Assembly (NCBI GenBank): GCA_025774865.1
Contig: JALGZO010000464.1
Location: 1-10,169, forward strand
Reading direction: 5' to 3'
From: a bacterium
GTDB lineage: Bacteria > ARS69
DNA length: 10,169 nt
Under the pieces are notes generated by a model. It saw nothing but the letters and a program-made list of their open reading frames with translations, searched no databases and was not told the DNA's origin. Positions 1 to 7,508 of this stretch are shown here, one piece after another (within the stretch, counting starts at the first letter, position 1; each line of letters starts with the position of its first letter). The position numbers were made by a program, and so were the translations under genes.

Positions 1-1164
1 GTCGAGGTTCGTGAACGTGTTGTCGAGATCGAACATGAAGTCCCGCACGATGTTGCCGTGCTGGAACACGTCGCGCTCGTCCTGGCGGGAGTTCGATCCG
101 TCGAACGTGAGCGTCGAGGGTACCCCCGGAGTGGCCGACGCGGACGCGCTCGCATTCCCGCCGAGAAAGTAGTTGGTGACGATGTACGGTCCTCGGAGCT
201 CTCCCTCGATCGTGACGGGGGTGGTCCCGCCGTGGGAGATGTCGAAGTCACCGTTGCGGTCGGAGTCGTCGCTGTTGCCGCCCTGCACCGAGACGGTCAG
301 GTGCTTCAGCCCCTCGGTCACGTTCGGGTCGCAGTAGCTGTGAGAGGGCGGCTGGTTCTGGACCGGTCCCTCCACCGTGCCCGTCACGTTGATCGGCACC
401 GAGAGGTTCCGACGGGCGAGGATGTTCCCGCTACGTGCGTCGACGATGCTCTCCCAAGTTCCGAAGGGCTCGTTCGCCGAAAACACCGTCACGTAAGCCG
501 GCGTGAGCTCCATGAGCTCGCCCTGCGGGGCAGGCACGAGCCAGAGCACCGCCGTCTGCGGCGCATCCGCGACCGGCGTGGTACCCAGCGCGGCCGCCGC
601 GCGAGCGATGGCGTCGGTCTCGGAGATCGTCGGCCTCGGAATGACCTCGTGACCCTCCGGGAAGAAATCGGAGCCGAACGCCGCGACCTGGCCGGTCTCA
701 CTCATCAGAACGAATGCCGTGCCGCCGTGGACCGGGACACCCTGCACGTTCTGCTGGTAGTGAACGGCCCATTTGCTGCGCAGGCGCGCCACGTTCCGGA
801 GCTGCATGTTGTTCTCGCGAACGCCTACGATGTCGGAGGTCAAGAGCAGGAAATCGCGGGCGGCGCCGATGGCCTGGGCCTCGGTGGCGATCCCGCTCGC
901 CGCGAACAGGTTTCCCCCGTACGCCATGTGCACGAGACCCGTTCGGGGGTCCTTCTGAACGAACCAACCCTCGTTCAGAACCGCGGAGCGACCGAGCCCC
1001 GCGTTCTCGACTCTTTGTGTTTCGTAGACCGGAGAGACGATTTCCCACTCCAGCCGCAGTTCTAGATCGTGGTGCGCGGAGGGCGTGAAGGCACCGGCGG
1101 CACCGGTTCCCAGAACGCACGTCCCCAGCAGGAACGATAAGGTGCGAAGTCGACGAGACCGCAT
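1..1164 (-). CDS. Secreted FTP/PepSY-propeptide metalloprotease-like protein, probably M36 (fungalysin) family; N-terminal part
   Basis: The frame is open from an ATG at 1162-1164 to the window edge, giving exactly 388 codons with no stop, so the C-terminus is missing. A GGAG ribosome site lies 7 bases upstream of the ATG. Residues 1-25 form a Sec signal peptide: Arg-rich start, Leu-rich core, and a likely cut after AGA. Residues ~125-172 match the fungalysin/thermolysin propeptide pattern (WAVHYQQNVQGVPVHGG, then a Gly-rich strand with 'SETGQVAAFGSDF'). Residues ~183-255 look like a PepSY-type segment ending in 'VDARSGNIL'. From ~328, 'YIVTNYF' and 'ERDVFQHGNIVRDFMFDL' resemble the N-terminal part of the M36 catalytic domain, whose HExxH zinc motif would lie beyond the window. 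The likely role is an exported zinc endopeptidase kept inactive by its propeptide. The family call is recall-based inference; the secreted FTP-type propeptide is the firmer part. It lies downstream of the methyltransferase gene on the same strand but 143 bases away, so it is probably transcribed separately. Confidence 0.72.
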   Translation of the reverse strand, partial: MRSRRLRTLSFLLGTCVLGTGAAGAFTPSAHHDLELRLEWEIVSPVYETQRVENAGLGRSAVLNEGWFVQKDPRTGLVHMAYGGNLFAASGIATEAQAIGAARDFLLLTSDIVGVRENNMQLRNVARLRSKWAVHYQQNVQGVPVHGGTAFVLMSETGQVAAFGSDFFPEGHEVIPRPTISETDAIARAAAALGTTPVADAPQTAVLWLVPAPQGELMELTPAYVTVFSANEPFGTWESIVDARSGNILARRNLSVPINVTGTVEGPVQNQPPSHSYCDPNVTEGLKHLTVSVQGGNSDDSDRNGDFDISHGGTTPVTIEGELRGPYIVTNYFLGGNASASASATPGVPSTLTFDGSNSRQDERDVFQHGNIVRDFMFDLDNTFTNLD

Positions 1165-1248
1165 GCGGACACTCCAGCTTGGGTAACTCAGGACGGACGA
1201 CGTTCGACGCGGCCGACCCTCTTTGGGGCGGCGACACACATGGCTCCG

Positions 1249-1254
1249 ATTCTA
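1249..1254 (-). promoter_or_regulatory. Possible -10 box for the protease gene
   Basis: On the minus strand this reads TAGAAT (5 of 6 to TATAAT), 84 bases upstream of the ATG at 1164. No convincing -35 sequence is seen 16-18 bases further upstream. It is the best candidate in the 143-base gap between the methyltransferase stop and the protease start, but the call is weak. Confidence 0.22.
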
Positions 1255-1258
1255 GCCG

Positions 1259-1300
1259 ATCCTGTCGGTGGGATGGAAACAGGATAATGGGGTCAGGATC
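1259..1300. repeat. Inverted repeat with a third copy, just after the methyltransferase stop
   Basis: ATCCTGT (1259-1265) pairs with ACAGGAT (1279-1285), a 7-bp stem with a 13-base loop. A further CAGGATC (1294-1300) can pair with GATCCTG (1258-1264) as an alternative. The element begins 8 bases after the methyltransferase stop on the minus strand. It may be a transcription end or mRNA-stability hairpin. There is no U tract after it, so an intrinsic terminator is not supported. Confidence 0.3.
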
Positions 1301-1307
1301 CGCCGTC

Positions 1308-2333
1308 TCAGGCCCTCCAACCCGTGACCACGCTCCAGTACCCGGCGGTGGGCGCCGTCTCGATTCTCTCGAATCCCGCCTCCGACAGCATTTCGCGAAC
1401 CTCCGCGCCGGAAAGCTGCTGCCCCTCCGTCCAGACCAACATGTCGAGGTTCACGAGGGCGTTCGCCAGCGGACCCGATCCGTCGTCCTCGACGAGCTTT
1501 TCGTGCACGAGCACGCGGCCTCCGGGGGCCAGCGCCGCCCAGGCCTTCGCCAGCAGCTCCCGGTCTCTTTCCCTGGGCCAGTCGTGGAGGATCTGCGAGA
1601 GGAGAATCGCGTCGAAACCCGCTGGAAAGGGGTCCTGGAACATGTCTCCGGGCCGGGGGGTGACCCGGTCGCCGAGGCCGGCGGCCTCGGCGTACTCGCC
1701 CACGATGCCGCATACGACCGGGAGGTCCCAGATGACGCACTCGACCTCCGGCCAGGCGGAGGCGATCGCCAGCGACAGGGCCCCCGACCCGCCGCCGACG
1801 TCCAGGACCCGGCGCACGTCGGTGAAGTCGACCGTCTCCGCGAGCCCCGCGGCCGGACGCTCGCTGATGCTGTGCATCGCCGCCGTGAACCGCTCCGCCT
1901 TTTGGGGGTCCGCCTCGTGCTCCGCCCAGGGATCGCCGCCGCCGTAGACCGACGGCCTTCCTTCCCGCAACGCCTCGAGAAGCATGGCCGGACTCAGGAA
2001 GTTCTCGATCTCGAGATCGATGAGACCGGCGAGGCACCCGGGCTTGCCGCGGACGAGGTAGTCGGAGGCGTCGGGCGACAGCGAATGAACGCCGGCGTCG
2101 TCGCGACGAAGAAGTCCCATGGCGAAGAGGGCTGCGAGCATCGCGTCGGTGGGGCGCGCCTTCGTGCCGAGGCGCTCGCAGATCGCCTCTCTCGCCAGGG
2201 GGCTCTTCTCAAGCAGGTCGAAGAGACCGATGCGAACGGCGGCCGCGAGCACCGCGCTCTGGCGACCGGCGATGTAGGAGTCGTACACGCGGCGATCGTC
2301 GCGTGGGAAGTGTTCGGGATTGCGCCTGGGCAT
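1308..2333 (-). CDS. SAM-dependent O-methyltransferase (Methyltransf_2 / hydroxyindole-OMT-like)
   Basis: This 341-residue cytoplasmic enzyme has the two-part build of small-molecule O-methyltransferases. Residues ~15-100 are an N-terminal winged-helix dimerisation domain ('YIAGRQSAVLAAAVRIGLFDLL', then 'RPTDAMLAALFAMGLL'). Residues ~170-341 are a Rossmann-like SAM domain. Motif I is VLDVGGGSG at 176-184, the acidic strand-2 end is 'IWDLP' (Asp203), 'GDMF' is at 229-232, and 'LHDWP' is at 249-253 with His250 as the expected catalytic base. 'LAPGGRVLVHE' (268-278) is the typical post-motif III stretch. The family methylates phenolic or enolic hydroxyls of secondary metabolites; the substrate here cannot be read from sequence. 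The frame stays open upstream to 2714, but the family's homology begins only about 12 residues after the ATG at 2331-2333. There is no clear Shine-Dalgarno site. A -10-like GATAAT ends 7 bases before the ATG, consistent with a leaderless transcript. No biosynthetic neighbours are present in the window. Confidence 0.88.
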   Translation of the reverse strand: MPRRNPEHFPRDDRRVYDSYIAGRQSAVLAAAVRIGLFDLLEKSPLAREAICERLGTKARPTDAMLAALFAMGLLRRDDAGVHSLSPDASDYLVRGKPGCLAGLIDLEIENFLSPAMLLEALREGRPSVYGGGDPWAEHEADPQKAERFTAAMHSISERPAAGLAETVDFTDVRRVLDVGGGSGALSLAIASAWPEVECVIWDLPVVCGIVGEYAEAAGLGDRVTPRPGDMFQDPFPAGFDAILLSQILHDWPRERDRELLAKAWAALAPGGRVLVHEKLVEDDGSGPLANALVNLDMLVWTEGQQLSGAEVREMLSEAGFERIETAPTAGYWSVVTGWRA

Positions 2334-2339
2334 GGCGGG

Positions 2340-2368
2340 ATTATCCGCGAAGGTCGTGGGCTTGACAC
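2340..2368 (-). promoter_or_regulatory. Candidate promoter of the methyltransferase, predicting a leaderless mRNA
   Basis: Read on the minus strand: GTGTCA (2368-2363, 4 of 6 to TTGACA), a 17-base spacer, then GATAAT (2345-2340, 5 of 6 to TATAAT). Only six bases (CCCGCC) separate the -10 box from the ATG, so normal initiation would start at or next to the A of the start codon. The absence of a ribosome site agrees with this. Confidence 0.42.
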
Positions 2369-2559
2369 CCCCGAAGGCCGCACCTAGCGTGGCCGCGTGG
2401 AGCTCCTCCTCGACATCCACGGGACCGCCGCGGCCCGACTTCGATCGGACGGGGTGGGCAAGGTATGCGCGCTCCTCTCCGAGGCTGCACTCGCGGACTG
2501 GCAGGGATTCGAGCTCGTCTCGACTCGATCCGCGACGTGCCCGGCCGCCGCGCTCGCCG

Positions 2560-2588
2560 TTGACAAGCCGCGCCGCGGCCGGAAGAAT
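2560..2588 (+). promoter_or_regulatory. sigma70-like promoter of sodN
   Basis: TTGACA (2560-2565, perfect), a 17-base spacer, then AAGAAT (2583-2588, 4 of 6). Transcription would begin near 2595, giving a leader of about 28 bases that contains the ribosome site. I see no obvious nickel- or iron-regulator operator around it. The rest of the 289-base gap towards the methyltransferase (about 2391-2559) shows nothing I can support. Confidence 0.55.
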
Positions 2589-2610
2589 CGCCCTCCCCTC
2601 GTCACGAATC

Positions 2611-2616
2611 GGAGGA
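2611..2616 (+). promoter_or_regulatory. Ribosome binding site that fixes the sodN start
   Basis: GGAGGA stands 6 bases before the GTG at 2623. The same frame is open back to 2320 and includes an upstream ATG, but only the GTG has a ribosome site and places a clean signal peptide at the N-terminus. Confidence 0.8.
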
Positions 2617-2622
2617 ACCACC

Positions 2623-3075
2623 GTGAACACGAATCGAATCTGCATCGTCGTCGCGCTCACTCTGACCGTCGGGGCGGGCGCCGCCTTCGCCCACTGCCAG
2701 GTTCCCTGCGGCATCTACGACGACCCGGCGCGCGTCGCCCAACTCAGTGAGGACGCCGCGACGATCACGAAGTCGATCCAGAAGATCCAGGAGCTTTCGA
2801 GCAAGCACGATCCGCAGGCGTTCAACCAGGCCGCGCGTTGGGTCGCGACGAAGGACGCGCACGCTTCGAACATCATCGAAACCGTGTCGAAGTACTTTCT
2901 GACACAAAAGGTGAAGCCAGTCGCGGCCGGGGCCGAGGGCCACGACGCCTACCTGGAGACGCTTGCCGCCTGTCACGCGGTCATGGTGGCCGCCATGAAG
3001 ACGAAGCAGAAGTGCGACGCGAACGCAGCGAAGGCGCTCGACGCCGCGATCGCCGCTCTGGACGAGCGCTGGTAG
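2623..3075 (+). CDS. sodN: Nickel superoxide dismutase with a Sec signal peptide
   Basis: This 150-residue protein would disproportionate superoxide to oxygen and hydrogen peroxide. Residues 1-23 are a clear Sec signal peptide: short basic start, Val/Ala/Leu core, and AFA at the cut. Cleavage after Ala23 leaves HCQVPCGIY as the mature N-terminus. That is the Ni-hook of the family (HCDLPCGVY in Streptomyces), with nickel ligands His1, Cys2 and Cys6, plus Tyr9. The usual Asp3 is Gln here. The 127-residue remainder is helix-rich, has the family-like stretch 'FNQAARWVATKDAHA' and 'SKYFLTQKV', and is close to the known ~117-residue mature length. Known SodN proteins expose His1 by removal of a short leader by SodX. 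Here signal peptidase could do it, making the enzyme periplasmic or secreted. No sodX-like peptidase gene is in the window. The gene stands alone on the plus strand with its own promoter and converges on the RND pump gene 57 bases away. Family identification is strong; export is inferred. Confidence 0.93.
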   Translation: MNTNRICIVVALTLTVGAGAAFAHCQVPCGIYDDPARVAQLSEDAATITKSIQKIQELSSKHDPQAFNQAARWVATKDAHASNIIETVSKYFLTQKVKPVAAGAEGHDAYLETLAACHAVMVAAMKTKQKCDANAAKALDAAIAALDERW

Positions 3076-3087
3076 CGCAGTCGATCA

Positions 3088-3114
3088 CCGCGGCGACGGT
3101 CGCGCCGGCCGCGG
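3088..3114. terminator. Possible hairpin between convergent sodN and RND genes
   Basis: CCGCGGC (3088-3094) pairs with GCCGCGG (3108-3114), a 7-bp all-GC stem with a 13-base loop, inside the 57-base gap between two convergent stops. There is no U tract on either strand, so it may be a factor-assisted end or chance in GC-rich DNA. Confidence 0.25.
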
Positions 3115-3132
3115 TCCCGATCCTGAGAGCCC

Positions 3133-6100
3133 TCACGAAGCCGCCTCCTCCTCGAGCGTCGGCCGCCGATAGAGCCCGATCACCCATTCCCGGACCCGGT
3201 GCAGATCGTCGAGAATCAGGTAGGAGACCGGCACCAGGATCATGATGACGAACGTGGCGAAGAGCACGCCGAACCCGAGCGAGACGGCGAGCGGCTTCAG
3301 AAACTGCGCCTGGAGGCTCCGTTCGAGGAGCAGCGGCGACACGCCGGCGAACGTCGTGAGCGACGTGAGGAGGATGGCCCGGAAACGGACGACTCCCGAC
3401 ACCCGAGCCGCCTGAAGCAGCGGCATGCCCTCGCGGCGCGCGCGATTCACGAAATCCACCATCACGAGACTGTCGTTCACCACGACGCCTGACAGCGCGA
3501 CGAAGCCCGCCATGGACAGCATCGTCAGGTTCATGCCGATGATCAGGTGACCCCACACCGCTCCGACGAACCCGAACGGAATCGCCGACATGATGATGAG
3601 CGGCTGCGTGTAGGACCGAAGCGGCACCCCGAGCAACGCGAAGATCACGAACACCGCCACGAGGAGGCCGCGCCGCAACGAGGCGAGGGTGTCGCTCTGT
3701 TGGCGCTGCTCACCTTCGAGCGAGAAGCCGACGCTGGGGTGATCGTCGAGGATCCGCGGCAGATCGACCCCGGTGACGGCCGCGAGGATCTCGTTCGCGT
3801 TGCCGACGTCGAGATCCACGTCCGCCGTGACATTGATGACGCGCTGACGATCCGCTCGTCGGATCGTGGAGAATCCCTTGTCGAAGCTCGCCGTCGCGAC
3901 CGACGAGAACGGCACTTCGACTCCTCCGGAGGCCCGGATCCGCATCGTTTCGAGATCGCCGAGCGACTTCCGGCGCTCCTCCGGGAACCGGACCATGACT
4001 TTGATGTCGTCGCGGCCGCGCTGAACGCGTTGAGCCTCCTCGCCGTAGAACGCCTGCCGGACTTGGCGCGCGAGATCCGAGAGCGTGATACCCAGCGCTT
4101 CCGCCTCCGGCTTCAGGCCGAGCTCGACCTCGTCCTTCCCGGAGCGGAACGAGTCGGTGATGTCGAAGACGCCGGGATAGGCGCTCAGTGCATGCTTCAA
4201 GCGCTCGGCCACGGCCGCGAGGGCGTCGAGATCGTTGGACGCGAGCTGCACGTTGATCGGTTCCCCGCTGGTGAACAGCGCGGACGTGAATACGAGCTCG
4301 ACCGCGCCCGGCACGGGACCCACGAGCTCCCGCCAGCGCCGCGCGATCCCAAACGCGTCGAGGTCCATCTCCTCCATGGGGGCGAGCTCGATGTTCACTT
4401 CGCCCACGTGCTCACCGGACGAGCTCGGCCCTCCCCCGATCGGACCACGACGCTGCCGATTGCTGTACGGCTGCTCGCCGACGGACGCGAGCACGTGGCG
4501 AAAAGCCCCCTCGCCATGTTCCTCCTCGACTTCCCGGCGAAGCTGCTTCGCCGCGTCCTCCATCCGCTGCACGGCCGCGGCCGTGACTTCCCGGGGCGTG
4601 CCGAGCGGCATCGTCACGAGCGCGACGACGTCGTCCCCTCGAACTTGCGGGAAGAACGTGAACTTGATCCAGCCACCTGCGACCACGCCAACCGTGATGA
4701 GCAGGGTCGAGATCCCGATGGCGAGAGCGACGTAGCGCCAGCGCAGAGCAAGATCGAGTGCGCGCTCGTAGACGTTATGGATGAACCACTTGAGACCGCG
4801 ATCGAAGTTCCCCTGGAACCTCGGCCACACTGACCGCCACCCCGTGACGCGCGGATCGCGGAGCTTCACCCTCGACAAGTGCGCCGGGAGAATGAACAGC
4901 GACTCGAAGAGCGAGAACAGCAGCACCGGAATGACGATCATCGGAATGACTCGCCAGATCTGTCCCATCATGCCGGGCAGAAAGAGTAGCGGGCTGAACG
5001 CCGTCACCGTGGTGAGAATCCCGAAGACCACCGGCGTCTTGACGCGGAGCGCCCCCGCGGTGGCGGCGTCCACCCCCGACCTCTTCTGCTCCATGTAGTG
5101 GAAGATGCTTTCACCCACGACGATCGCGTCGTCGACCGCGAGCCCGAGCACCACGATGAATGCGAACAGCGAGATCAGGTTGATCGACACTCCGAGCGTC
5201 GGCAGGAGCCAGAGCGCGCCGAGAAACGAGATCGGGATGCCCAGGGAAACCCAGAACGCGAGGCGAAGCTTGAGGAACAGAGCCAGGATCGTGACGACCA
5301 GGATGAATCCCAGCGTCCCGTTGCGGAGGAGTAGATCCATACGGCTCTTGAGAACCGCGGAATTGTCGTTCCAGGTCGTGAGCGCAATACCCGTAGGCAG
5401 CTCCCGGCCGGCGCTCTCGACGTATTCTTTGATGCGCCGCGCCACGTCGAGCGCCCGCTGCTCTCCCACGCGGTACACCTGCACCATCACGGCGGGTCGT
5501 TCGTCGAAGCGCGCTTCCTGTCCCGTGTCCTCGAAACCGTCGACGACTCTGGCGACGTCGCCGATCGTGAGCCGAGATCCGTCGGGAAGCGTGCGGACGA
5601 CGATCTCCTCGAATTCGCGCCCGCGGTACGCCTGGCCCACCGTACGGAGTAGCACCTCGCCGCCCCGCGTCTTCACCGAGCCGCCAGGAAGATCCAGCGA
5701 GGACCTGCGCACCGCGGCGGCCACCTCGTCGAACGTGAGACCGTACCGGCGAAGCGCGTTCTCGGAGACCTCCACCGCGATTTCGTAGGGACGGGCCACC
5801 ACGACCTCGGCGTGCGTGATTCCTGGGAGGCCGGTGATCTCGTCGCGCACTCGCTCGGCGAGTGACTTGAGAGCCGCTTCGTCTGCGTTGCCGGATACCA
5901 CCACGTCGATCACCTGGCGCTTGCGCACCACTTCCTGGATGACGGGCTTCTCTGATTCGTCGGGGAACGTGTCGATCGCGTCGACGATCGACTTGATCTC
6001 ATCGAGAACCTCGCTCGCGTTCTCGCCGCGCATGAGCTCGGCGGATACGCTTCCCACTCCCTCGTTCGCCGTGGACGTGATCCGGTCGACACCCTCGACG

Positions 6101-6321
6101 CCCTGGATCTCCTCCTCGATCCGGATGCATATGCCTTCCTCCACTTCCTCCGGCGTGGACCCGGGATAGCGCACGGTGACCGTGATCATCTCCGGACGGA
6201 TCTCGGGGAACACTTCCTGCGTGATTCCGGGAATCGTCAGGAGACCACCGACGACGATGAGCATCATCGCGAGGTTCGCGGCGACGTGATTCTGGGCGAA
6301 CCAGCCGACCCAGCTCGTCAC
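3133..6321 (-). CDS. RND efflux pump, inner-membrane permease (AcrB/HAE1-like)
   Basis: This 1062-residue proton-driven pump is a normal full length for the family. The order is TM1 (~14-32), a first porter/docking region (~40-330), TM2-6 (~335-480), TM7 (~530-550), a second porter region (~555-875), and TM8-12 (~880-1038). TM4 has 'GLAVDDAIVVGE' with the proton-relay pair Asp397-Asp398, which fits HAE1-type organic-compound pumps rather than the metal-ion (HME) class. TM10 reads 'LSGVVVNDSLVMVDF', so the AcrB Lys940-Asn941 pair is replaced by Asn949-Asp950. 'FRAILLTSLTTF' (980-991) keeps the conserved Arg and Thr of TM11. The start is GTG (6321-6319) in a GTGA overlap with the adaptor stop, with GGGAGG 7 bases before it. 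It is the last gene of the efflux operon. Substrates are not predictable; drugs, lipids or fatty acids are all possible. Confidence 0.95.
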   Translation of the reverse strand: MTSWVGWFAQNHVAANLAMMLIVVGGLLTIPGITQEVFPEIRPEMITVTVRYPGSTPEEVEEGICIRIEEEIQGVEGVDRITSTANEGVGSVSAELMRGENASEVLDEIKSIVDAIDTFPDESEKPVIQEVVRKRQVIDVVVSGNADEAALKSLAERVRDEITGLPGITHAEVVVARPYEIAVEVSENALRRYGLTFDEVAAAVRRSSLDLPGGSVKTRGGEVLLRTVGQAYRGREFEEIVVRTLPDGSRLTIGDVARVVDGFEDTGQEARFDERPAVMVQVYRVGEQRALDVARRIKEYVESAGRELPTGIALTTWNDNSAVLKSRMDLLLRNGTLGFILVVTILALFLKLRLAFWVSLGIPISFLGALWLLPTLGVSINLISLFAFIVVLGLAVDDAIVVGESIFHYMEQKRSGVDAATAGALRVKTPVVFGILTTVTAFSPLLFLPGMMGQIWRVIPMIVIPVLLFSLFESLFILPAHLSRVKLRDPRVTGWRSVWPRFQGNFDRGLKWFIHNVYERALDLALRWRYVALAIGISTLLITVGVVAGGWIKFTFFPQVRGDDVVALVTMPLGTPREVTAAAVQRMEDAAKQLRREVEEEHGEGAFRHVLASVGEQPYSNRQRRGPIGGGPSSSGEHVGEVNIELAPMEEMDLDAFGIARRWRELVGPVPGAVELVFTSALFTSGEPINVQLASNDLDALAAVAERLKHALSAYPGVFDITDSFRSGKDEVELGLKPEAEALGITLSDLARQVRQAFYGEEAQRVQRGRDDIKVMVRFPEERRKSLGDLETMRIRASGGVEVPFSSVATASFDKGFSTIRRADRQRVINVTADVDLDVGNANEILAAVTGVDLPRILDDHPSVGFSLEGEQRQQSDTLASLRRGLLVAVFVIFALLGVPLRSYTQPLIIMSAIPFGFVGAVWGHLIIGMNLTMLSMAGFVALSGVVVNDSLVMVDFVNRARREGMPLLQAARVSGVVRFRAILLTSLTTFAGVSPLLLERSLQAQFLKPLAVSLGFGVLFATFVIMILVPVSYLILDDLHRVREWVIGLYRRPTLEEEAAS

Positions 6322-7508
6322 GGCGACGCCTCCCGACTCTCCTGGGCGACGCGCACCGGCATGCCGTCGACGGCGAGCTCGAGGGGCGACACGCAGACGC
6401 GTTCACCTTCCTCGAGACCGTCACGGATCACGACCTCTTCGCCGTGGATCCGGAGGACGTCGACGTCGCGGAAGCGAAGCTGGTCCTCGTCGTCCACGAC
6501 AAAGATCCGGTTCAGACCGCGGAGTACGGCGCGCGGCAAGACGAACACGTCGGGCACGAGACGACCGACGATGTCGGCCTCGACGAACAGACCGACGGCC
6601 AGGGGCGGACCGTCGCGGTCCGCGCTGCGACCGTAGGGGTCCTCCACGCGAGCCACCGCGTGGACCATGCGCATGCGGGGGTCGATCTCGGCCTCGGTCC
6701 TCACGATGCGACCCTCCCACTCCCAGAGCCGTCCGCCGAACTCGGCACGCAACGAAACGCCCGGTTCCTTCCGGGGGCGGTCGGAGCGGAAGTCGAGAGG
6801 GAGATCCAGGAACGCGATCTCGTCCCGGGGAATCGGCAACCGAATCTCCGCTGCGTCGACGGCGTAGACACGAGCGATCGGGGCGCCGGGCGTCACGTAC
6901 CGCCCGACGTCCACTGATTTCGTCCGCACGCGACCCGTGTACGGCGCGACGATCTCCGTACGCTCGAGATCGAGCCGAGCCTTCTCGAGCTCCGCCTCGG
7001 CCGAGGCGAGCGCCGCCGTGGCCTCCGCGAGCTGTGGTTCGCGCAAGACCAAGGGGTCCGGATCGCCGGTTCCCAGTGCCTCCCAGTCCCGGCGCGCGAT
7101 CTTCGCTTCGCCCTCCTCCCGGGCGAGAAGGACTTCGTGCTGCGCCACGCGGGCCTTGGCCCGCGTCACCGCGACGCGGTAGTCGCGCGGGTCGATCTTC
7201 GCGAGCACTTCGCCTTTCTCGAAGAATCCGCCCGATACGAGCGTCGGCGAGACCTCGACGATTTCTCCCGCCACCTGCGAGACGAGCTGCGTTTCCGTGC
7301 GCGCGGTCACCTCACCGTGTGAGGAGACGTCGAGCCGCGCATCCTGCCGGGTGGCCGAGAGCACTTCGACGAGCGGGGGCGGCGCGACGCGACGCTGCCG
7401 TTCCGGCGTTCGCCGCGTCTTCACGAGGGCGACGAGGATCACGACGCCGAAGGCGATCACCAACAGCGGAAGGCCGATCTGCAGCGCGAGCCGACGCTTC
7501 GGGTTCAC
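6318..7508 (-). CDS. RND efflux periplasmic adaptor (membrane fusion protein, HlyD/AcrA type)
   Basis: This 396-residue adaptor bridges the RND pump and the outer-membrane channel. Residues ~8-29 are a single N-terminal membrane anchor after a basic start (no lipobox). A split lipoyl/barrel-sandwich domain follows: 'ETQLVSQVAGEIVEV' plus 'GEVLAKIDPRDY' (~72-110) on one side, and 'TEIVAPYTGRVRTKSVDVGRYV' compressed over ~184-205 on the other. The helical hairpin between them (~110-182) is Ala/Glu/Arg-rich with the look of a coiled coil. A beta-barrel region (~216-315) and a membrane-proximal domain (~320-388) complete the family architecture. The start is GTG (7508-7506), overlapping the outer-membrane-factor stop as GTGA. 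GAGGAG lies 8 bases upstream, so this gene has its own ribosome site even though the gene before it is broken. It overlaps the pump gene in the same way at 6318-6321. Confidence 0.93.
   Translation of the reverse strand: MNPKRRLALQIGLPLLVIAFGVVILVALVKTRRTPERQRRVAPPPLVEVLSATRQDARLDVSSHGEVTARTETQLVSQVAGEIVEVSPTLVSGGFFEKGEVLAKIDPRDYRVAVTRAKARVAQHEVLLAREEGEAKIARRDWEALGTGDPDPLVLREPQLAEATAALASAEAELEKARLDLERTEIVAPYTGRVRTKSVDVGRYVTPGAPIARVYAVDAAEIRLPIPRDEIAFLDLPLDFRSDRPRKEPGVSLRAEFGGRLWEWEGRIVRTEAEIDPRMRMVHAVARVEDPYGRSADRDGPPLAVGLFVEADIVGRLVPDVFVLPRAVLRGLNRIFVVDDEDQLRFRDVDVLRIHGEEVVIRDGLEEGERVCVSPLELAVDGMPVRVAQESREASP

Noticed and set aside
1258-1300. Intrinsic terminator after the methyltransferase
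   Set aside because: The inverted repeat is real, but it lacks a U tract and the stem is short, so it is listed only as a repeat.
1179-2387. Long plus-strand open frame (402 codons) opposite the methyltransferase
   Set aside because: It runs antisense to a gene with clear family motifs and is Arg/Gly/Asp-rich in the manner of high-GC shadow frames; no ribosome site or recognisable domain.
2362-2390. Second plus-strand promoter: TTGACA, 17 bases, TAGCGT
   Set aside because: The -10 matches only 3 of 6, it is about 230 bases from sodN, and a better promoter lies at 2560-2588. Its TTGACA also overlaps the methyltransferase -35 on the other strand.
2320-2622. N-terminal extension of sodN to an ATG at 2320
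   Set aside because: The GTG at 2623 has a perfect GGAGGA site and yields a clean signal peptide; the extension is Arg/Ser/Pro-rich and overlaps the methyltransferase start.
2334-2714. N-terminal extension of the methyltransferase to 2714
   Set aside because: The extension crosses the sodN promoter and start on the other strand, has no family similarity and low-complexity composition; family homology begins just after the ATG at 2333.
3547-4833. Long plus-strand open frame (428 codons) opposite the RND pump
   Set aside because: Composition dominated by Arg/His/Glu/Asp and no domain; the minus-strand pump is unmistakable.
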